Source: a virus. Taken from it: a stretch of DNA of 24,162 bases. The notes below the pieces were generated by a model. That model was given only the letters and a program-made list of their open reading frames with translations. It was not told where the DNA came from and did no database searches. The position numbers and the translations under genes are program-made. Positions within the stretch are counted from its first letter, which is position 1; the number at the start of each line of letters is the position of its first letter. The stretch is from IMG/VR virus record IMGVR_UViG_3300043673_000013, positions 1 through 24,162 of that record; one strand, given 5' to 3'. Below are positions 19,726 to 24,162 of this stretch, one piece after another.

Positions 19726-20073
19726 ATGGCGCGCAAACTGCTGCGGTATTGGTTCACGCCTGAATATCAGCCTAACGCCGACGCGCCTGTCGAATTTGAG
19801 TTGAAGCCGCTCGATCAAGGGACGCTGCACACCGTGCAGGCCTCGTTCAATAGCGGCGTTCCAAACTGGGTGGGAATCAAGGCTGGATTCGAAAACGGCG
19901 TGACGGGGTGGAAAAACATCACGCTGGATGGGTCCGCCGTCGAATTCAACCGCGGTAACGCGCGGCGGATATTGAATCAGGTCGGGAGTGCCGACTGGAT
20001 GATCTGGCTGGGACAGATAGTTGGCGAGCTTTACAGCAATGCATTTCTGAGCGACGAAGAAAAAAAAACTTAA
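19726..20073 (+). CDS. Tail assembly chaperone, gpG-like (unshifted product)
   Basis: This 115-aa protein starts MARKLLRYWFTPEYQPNADAP right after the tube gene stop. Its end is GEDEEKKT-type coding on an A-rich run, directly followed by TAA. It takes the position of lambda G and probably coats the tape measure during tail assembly. A fraction of ribosomes should shift by -1 at 20061-20067 to make the longer form. Fold cannot be confirmed here, but context is strong. Confidence 0.75.
   Translation: MARKLLRYWFTPEYQPNADAPVEFELKPLDQGTLHTVQASFNSGVPNWVGIKAGFENGVTGWKNITLDGSAVEFNRGNARRILNQVGSADWMIWLGQIVGELYSNAFLSDEEKKT
20061..20067 (+). other. -1 ribosomal frameshift slippery site
   Basis: Nine A (20060-20068) give the heptamer A-AAA-AAA in the zero frame, two codons before TAA (20071-20073). 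Slipping back by one base continues into an open frame that ends just past the tape measure start. Sites of this kind are conserved in tail chaperone genes of long-tailed phages; the A7 type is an efficient bacterial slippery sequence. Confidence 0.75.
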
Positions 20074-20360
20074 GTCTAGCCGTAGGCGTTGCAACCGATC
20101 CGCAATGGGCACCATGCGGCGCGTGCGCATGCATCGATGGCGTCTCGCCGTTCCCACGCTGGGAAATCATCGGGATTATCGAAGCGTCACATTTTTGCCC
20201 GCGAAAGCAAGTTACCGACGATTCCAGGGACTGGATTGAACTTTTCTCGCATTACAAAGACGGCCACTTGCTGCGCGGCGGCGGACTGCTTTCGCAGCCC
20301 GCTATTTACCTTGAAGCCATGAGAATGATTCAACAATTCATCGGGGTCTTAGGTGCCTGA
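20067..20360 (+). CDS. Frameshift extension of the tail chaperone, gpT-like
   Basis: The -1 frame is open for 97 codons with no ATG start at its head, so it is made only as an extension of the G-like protein (fused product 211 aa). It reads NLSLAVGVATDPQWAP, a CGACAC cluster, PFPRWEIIGIIEASHFCPR, and the characteristic HYKDGHLLRGGGLLSQPAIYLEAM. The G-x-LLxxGGLLxQPA pattern is typical of T-type chaperone extensions that contact the tape measure. TGA (20358-20360) overlaps the tape measure GTG at 20353. Confidence 0.75.
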   Translation, partial: NLSLAVGVATDPQWAPCGACACIDGVSPFPRWEIIGIIEASHFCPRKQVTDDSRDWIELFSHYKDGHLLRGGGLLSQPAIYLEAMRMIQQFIGVLGA

Positions 20361-22194
20361 CGCAAAAGCAACCTTTCAACTGGTCGGCGAGGATGCCACC
20401 GCGGCGGCGTTTCGCTCCGCGTTAGGTGCCACGCAGGCCTTCGCCGCCAAAGCGCAGGATTTGCTAAAGGGCGCGTTCGCGCTCGGCGGTGCGATGATCG
20501 CCGTTGATTTCGTCAAAAGCATCGCCGATCTTGGTGAGAATCTACAGAAGGGCGCAGAGCGCGCAGGCATAGCACAGGCGAACTTCAATCAGCTTGCAGC
20601 CGCCTTTGGAGTTGCAGACGTCAGCGCGGAATCGCTGTCGAAGGGTATCAAAAACATGCAGGTCGCCTTATCGAAGGCGGCGGATGGCGACGGCTCGATC
20701 GCTGCGATATTCAATTCGATCGGCTTATCTGCGGTAAGCCTCAAGCAGCAGGCGCCGGACGTGCAGCTGCTCTCGATCGCCGAGGCTTTGAGCAAGATCG
20801 AGGATCCGGCGGATCGCGCGCGAATTGGCACGCAACTGCTCGGCAAGCAGTTCCTCGAGCTTGAGCCGCAATTGCTCAAAGGAGCCGCGGGACTAGATGC
20901 CGTCGTGCAGGCCGCGCACGGCATGAGCGATGAGGATACGGAACGCCTCTCTAAATTTAGCCAGCAGATGAATTCTATTGGCCAAAGCTTAAAGCTGTTC
21001 GCCGCAGGCGCGGTTGCCGGAACGGTGAATTCTTTCGGCCAATTGAAAGACATCTTTACCCCCGATTTGGCTGCAAAGATCAAAACGATTCAGGACGCCC
21101 TTGCGAATCCTGGGAACTTCGATGAATCGACATTATCGCGGATGCGCACGCAGCTGGCCGGTTTGCAGGCCCAGGTATCGCAGGTCAGCAAGCCGTCCGA
21201 GAATTTCATGTCGGCGATGGCCGAGCAGGGCAAGGGCAATATCGAAGCTCTCGCGCGCAGCCTGCTTATGCTGTCAGTCCATGAAGATGATCTCGACGCT
21301 GCACTGGCGCTTGAGAAGAGCAAGCGGCTAGACCAGGAAGACAAGGACACGCAGACCCATGCCGAGAAGCGGCTAGACGTCGAAGCAAAGATCGATGATC
21401 TCTTAGTCGAGAAGCGCATCACCCAGATTGAAGCATTCAGGCGCCTGTACGACCAGGACATCACGAATAGCAACGCGGCTTTAAGCCGAAATGCGATGGC
21501 CGAGAACGCAAAGGATGTCGAGGATGCCTGGAAGCAAACCGAGGACAGTCTGAAGCAGAATTTCGCCAATATCGGCGCTGACTCCAAACTCGCCACTGAG
21601 AACATGAAAGCGGATTTCGATAAGACTGCTTCGAACGCCAAGCAGGCGGCACAGAGCATCGAGGATTCCTTCGCGACGTTCCTCGTCGACCCCTTCAGCG
21701 GGGGCCTTAAAAAAATGCTCGCCTCCTGGATTCAGACGATCGATCAGATGGTCGCGAAGGCAGCGGCGCAATCGATCTTCAAATCACTGTTCGGTGATAC
21801 GCCCGGCGGCCTCGGCGGTGTGTTCTCGAATTTCCTAAGCGGCCAATATGGCGCCAGCACTTCCGTCACCTACAACGGCGGCGGTGACCCAGTTCCCGGC
21901 GCACTTGGGCAAGTGCCAGGCTATGCGACCGGCGGATCATTCAATGTCGGCGGAAGCGGTGGCACTGACTCGCAGCTCGTCAGATTCAAGGCAACGCCAG
22001 GCGAGAAAGTCACGGTGAGCAGGCCGGGGCAAAGCGCCGGCGGCGTCACCGTCGTCAATCACAACTACATCGATGCGCGCAGCGATTCCGCGCAGATCGC
22101 GCAGATGATCGGCCAGAGCACGCAATACGCGATTCAGCAGTCTACGGCGCGAGTGGTAGACATGGTCAAGCGCGGGCGGTTCACCAGTGGCTGA
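20353..22194 (+). CDS. Tape measure protein
   Basis: This 613-aa protein starts at GTG 20353 (MPDAKATFQLVGEDATAAAF). It is Ala-rich and helical with long coiled-coil-prone segments, a hydrophobic stretch at about residues 38-60 (LKGAFALGGAMIAVDFVKSI), and the usual Gly-rich closing part (GYATGGSFNVGGSGGTDSQLVRFKATPGEKVTVSRPG) ahead of QIAQMIGQSTQYAIQQSTARV. Tape measures set tail length and enter the cell with DNA. At about 1.5 angstrom per residue, the tail would be near 90 nm. Location after the chaperones confirms the call. Overlaps the next start as GTGGCTGA. Confidence 0.88.
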   Translation: MPDAKATFQLVGEDATAAAFRSALGATQAFAAKAQDLLKGAFALGGAMIAVDFVKSIADLGENLQKGAERAGIAQANFNQLAAAFGVADVSAESLSKGIKNMQVALSKAADGDGSIAAIFNSIGLSAVSLKQQAPDVQLLSIAEALSKIEDPADRARIGTQLLGKQFLELEPQLLKGAAGLDAVVQAAHGMSDEDTERLSKFSQQMNSIGQSLKLFAAGAVAGTVNSFGQLKDIFTPDLAAKIKTIQDALANPGNFDESTLSRMRTQLAGLQAQVSQVSKPSENFMSAMAEQGKGNIEALARSLLMLSVHEDDLDAALALEKSKRLDQEDKDTQTHAEKRLDVEAKIDDLLVEKRITQIEAFRRLYDQDITNSNAALSRNAMAENAKDVEDAWKQTEDSLKQNFANIGADSKLATENMKADFDKTASNAKQAAQSIEDSFATFLVDPFSGGLKKMLASWIQTIDQMVAKAAAQSIFKSLFGDTPGGLGGVFSNFLSGQYGASTSVTYNGGGDPVPGALGQVPGYATGGSFNVGGSGGTDSQLVRFKATPGEKVTVSRPGQSAGGVTVVNHNYIDARSDSAQIAQMIGQSTQYAIQQSTARVVDMVKRGRFTSG

Positions 22195-23764
22195 TTTCCT
22201 GCTGCCGCCAGATTTCGACATCGGGGCCGCGACGCCAAATCTGGACGCCAACACCGCTTCCTTCAAAAGCCCCACCGTGGGCAGTACCCGCAGCGTCGAG
22301 CGCCTAGGCGATGCGCTGCGCTTTCAGTTTAATTTCTCCACCGTCAATGACAATCCCGCTACCGCCCGCAAGCGCGGGCGCATGCAGGCCTTCCTATCGG
22401 GCCTTCGCGGGCAATCAGGGCGCGTCTGGATGACCCCGCCTGGCGCGACGTTGCGCGGCTCGTTCTCTGCCCCTGAGTTATTAGCGAACAATGATTTCAG
22501 CGGCGGCACGACCGGCTGGTCGACGGATGCGCAGTACACGATAGCGGCGATTGATCGCGGCGTTCGCGCGACGCGAGCTAAAGTCTCAGGTGCAACGGAC
22601 GCGCTTTTTCAGAGCGCAACCGTGAGCACCGGGACTCCGTATGCCTTTCGTTTTTTCATCAATGCCGGACGCGGGTCAGCGCTGCTATCTCCCCTCGACA
22701 TTACCGACAACATCACGATAGCCGGCGGAATGTCGCAAGGAATGATGGAGGGGGCTTACGCGCCGGCATCATCTGGAGCGCATAACTTCGGTTTATTTGG
22801 AATTCAATCCGGTTTGGCCGGTGATTTTTTCGACGCTAAATGGGCATCGCTCTCGCGCTGCGCCCAGGTAGACAACGGCGTAAATCTGCTGCTGTTTTCC
22901 GATACGCCTGGGACGGGCACAAACTGGGCATCGACTGCGGCGACATTCGCGTCTACATCGTCGGTTGGGCCTGACGGCGCAGTTGACGCATGGGGTTTTA
23001 CCGAAACCACCGCAACGTCAGTTCATCAAGTGGTGCAGCCAGTTACGGTCGCATCTGGCGCTGCTGACTACATGACGAGCTTCGTTGTTCATGCGAGCAA
23101 TCGAACGTGGTGTTTTGTTCAGGCATTTGACGGTACGAACAACATTACGCAGTGGTTCAATTTAGCAACCGGCGCGCTTGGTACGTTGAGCGTTGGCACG
23201 AATTTTACTTCCATAGGTTCTATCTGCGCCGACCTAGGCAACGGCTGGAAGAGATGCATTATTGTCTATAGAAAGGCCAGCACTTCGACGAGCATGATAT
23301 CTGTACTGGGCTCAGCTACGGGTGACAACGTATCGTCATTTCTTGGCGTCTCGACTTCCACAGCGCTCTTGACCTGGCGCGCATCGTTTGCCCCATCATC
23401 CGTTCCGGTGCAGCCGGCGCAAACGGTGGCGAGCGCTCCGCCAGCTGGGACGCTGCAGACAGGCCTTCAATTGAACTTAAAAGGCCTTCCCCCCTCAGCG
23501 CAAGGCCTACTGCTGCCCGGTGACTATATCGAGTGCGGCTTGCAGCTGAATCAAATCGCATCCCCTCTCGATAGCGACGCGTCAGGCTTAGGAACCGCGA
23601 TTCTGACGCGCCCGCCGCGCAACAGCCCGGCCGATGGGACCGGCTTCGTGATCAACAACCCGATGGGCCGCTTTCTGGTGACGAGCAACTCGACCGGCTG
23701 GAATGAGCAGCCCGGGCGATTGTCGGACGCCTCGATCGAACTTGTCGAAGACATCAGCTTTTAA
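22187..23764 (+). CDS. Minor tail protein with a large inserted carbohydrate-binding-like region
   Basis: This 525-aa protein starts at a GTG inside the end of the tape measure gene. Residues 1-95 (LDANTASFKSPTVGSTRSVERLGDALRFQF...MQAFLSGLRGQSGRVWMTPP) and 421-525 (LQTGLQLNLKGLPPSAQGLLLPGDYIECGLQL...TAILTRPPRNSPADG) are the two halves of a minor tail protein of about 200 aa that usually follows the tape measure. Between them lies a region of about 310 residues with two beta domains: ELLANNDFSGGTTGWSTDAQ at 97-116 opens a CBM4/9-like jelly roll, and 260-400 has a second concanavalin-like pattern (AWGFTETTATSVHQV...LGNGWKRCIIVYR). They may bind surface glycans. Ends four bases before the next ATG. 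Confidence 0.7.
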   Translation: MADFLLPPDFDIGAATPNLDANTASFKSPTVGSTRSVERLGDALRFQFNFSTVNDNPATARKRGRMQAFLSGLRGQSGRVWMTPPGATLRGSFSAPELLANNDFSGGTTGWSTDAQYTIAAIDRGVRATRAKVSGATDALFQSATVSTGTPYAFRFFINAGRGSALLSPLDITDNITIAGGMSQGMMEGAYAPASSGAHNFGLFGIQSGLAGDFFDAKWASLSRCAQVDNGVNLLLFSDTPGTGTNWASTAATFASTSSVGPDGAVDAWGFTETTATSVHQVVQPVTVASGAADYMTSFVVHASNRTWCFVQAFDGTNNITQWFNLATGALGTLSVGTNFTSIGSICADLGNGWKRCIIVYRKASTSTSMISVLGSATGDNVSSFLGVSTSTALLTWRASFAPSSVPVQPAQTVASAPPAGTLQTGLQLNLKGLPPSAQGLLLPGDYIECGLQLNQIASPLDSDASGLGTAILTRPPRNSPADGTGFVINNPMGRFLVTSNSTGWNEQPGRLSDASIELVEDISF

Positions 23765-23767
23765 ACC

Positions 23768-24162
23768 ATGACTAGGTTCGTCAACTCAGCCGCCCAGACA
23801 GCCGCGGATGGTAAGCACGTTGTCTACTCGATCCTGGTGCAGCTTGATTTAGCGAGCGGCTTCGTGCGTGTTTTTAATGGCGCAGGCACCCTCGTATTCA
23901 ACGGCAACACCTATTTGGGGCTTGGCCAGTACGGAAGCATCGGCGCGATCGGCGAATCGATGCAGTTTCGCCCCGCCAATCCCGTCGTGCTGACACTCTC
24001 TGGCTTGCCCGACGGCATGATGCCGCTGCTGGCGGATGGTGCCGCGAATCGGGCTGACTTTTACGGTCGCTCCTGCCGCATTGATATCGCCTTCTTCGAC
24101 AGCAATAGAAAGATCCTCACCCCCATTGAGAATGCGGTGTGGGAAGGGCGCATGGATTCTAT
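23768..24162 (+). CDS. Minor tail protein (partial, runs off the right edge)
   Basis: At least 131 codons are open from ATG 23768 to the window end, starting MTRFVNSAAQTAADGKHVV. The region YSILVQLDLASGFVRVFNGAGTLVFNGNTYLGLGQYGSIGAIGESMQF, then VVLTLSGLPDGMMPLLADG, is typical of minor tail or baseplate hub proteins of the DUF2163-like class, with a start 'L-V-LD--SG-V-V--G-G-L---G-TY-G-G'. It belongs to the distal tail module that follows the tape measure. The C-terminus is outside the window. Confidence 0.65.
   Translation, partial: MTRFVNSAAQTAADGKHVVYSILVQLDLASGFVRVFNGAGTLVFNGNTYLGLGQYGSIGAIGESMQFRPANPVVLTLSGLPDGMMPLLADGAANRADFYGRSCRIDIAFFDSNRKILTPIENAVWEGRMDS

Noticed and set aside
1-24162. 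Diversity-generating retroelement, toxin-antitoxin or other defence system
   Set aside because: No reverse transcriptase, template/variable repeat pair, or recognisable toxin or defence domain was seen. The unknown genes of 4875-9883 look structural rather than defensive.

Overview
The window is the left-to-centre part of a lambda-like, long-tailed (siphovirus-type) temperate phage or prophage. It runs from the immunity region through replication, late control, DNA packaging, head and the first half of the tail. By eye the DNA is GC-rich (roughly 55-60%), and GTG/TTG starts and 4-nt start/stop overlaps are frequent. The terminase, portal and tail families are those of proteobacterial phages, so a GC-rich beta- or gammaproteobacterial host is likely; the species cannot be named from this sequence. 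No tRNA, integrase, IS element, CRISPR array or att site was recognised, and both ends of the window cut through genes.

Immunity and early region (1-1855). Four small leftward genes (1-841) are joined by ATGA/GTGA overlaps and follow a candidate leftward promoter. A short XRE-type repressor (971-1300, minus) faces a Cro-like protein (1398-1604, plus). Four near-identical 13-bp palindromes of the form RCAC-N5-GTGY, plus one degenerate copy, lie only at the leftward promoter and between the repressor and Cro. This resembles lambda OL and OR. In both predicted promoters one operator fills the -35/-10 spacer.

Replication and late control (1852-4854). An HNH-like gene is followed by an O-like initiator with a cluster of AACCGTT repeats inside its coding sequence (a candidate lambda-type origin), a P-like helicase loader, and small orphan genes. 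A Q-like antiterminator comes next, followed by a candidate late promoter and an intrinsic terminator.

Unusual block (4875-9883). Where lambda carries lysis genes, this phage has eight tightly packed genes that look virion-related or unknown. They include two paralogous beta-rich proteins, a 422-aa Pro/Gln-rich repeat protein, a fibre-like domain protein and a gpZ-like minor tail protein. No lysis genes are recognisable in the window.

Packaging, head and tail (9884-24162). A candidate cos region, an HNH nuclease, Nu1-like small terminase and gpA-like large terminase precede a small unknown gene, an Ig-like/gpW-like joining protein, the portal and a protease-major capsid fusion. The fusion ORF contains a terminator-like hairpin and a second strong ribosome binding site just before the capsid part. 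Then follow a small acidic protein, a probable decoration protein, the head-tail joining and tail terminator proteins, the tail tube, tail assembly chaperones expressed through a -1 frameshift on an A9 tract, the tape measure and two minor tail proteins. No stretch longer than 300 bases lacks a gene; the largest gaps (842-970, 1301-1397, 9884-9972) hold regulatory or candidate cos sequence.
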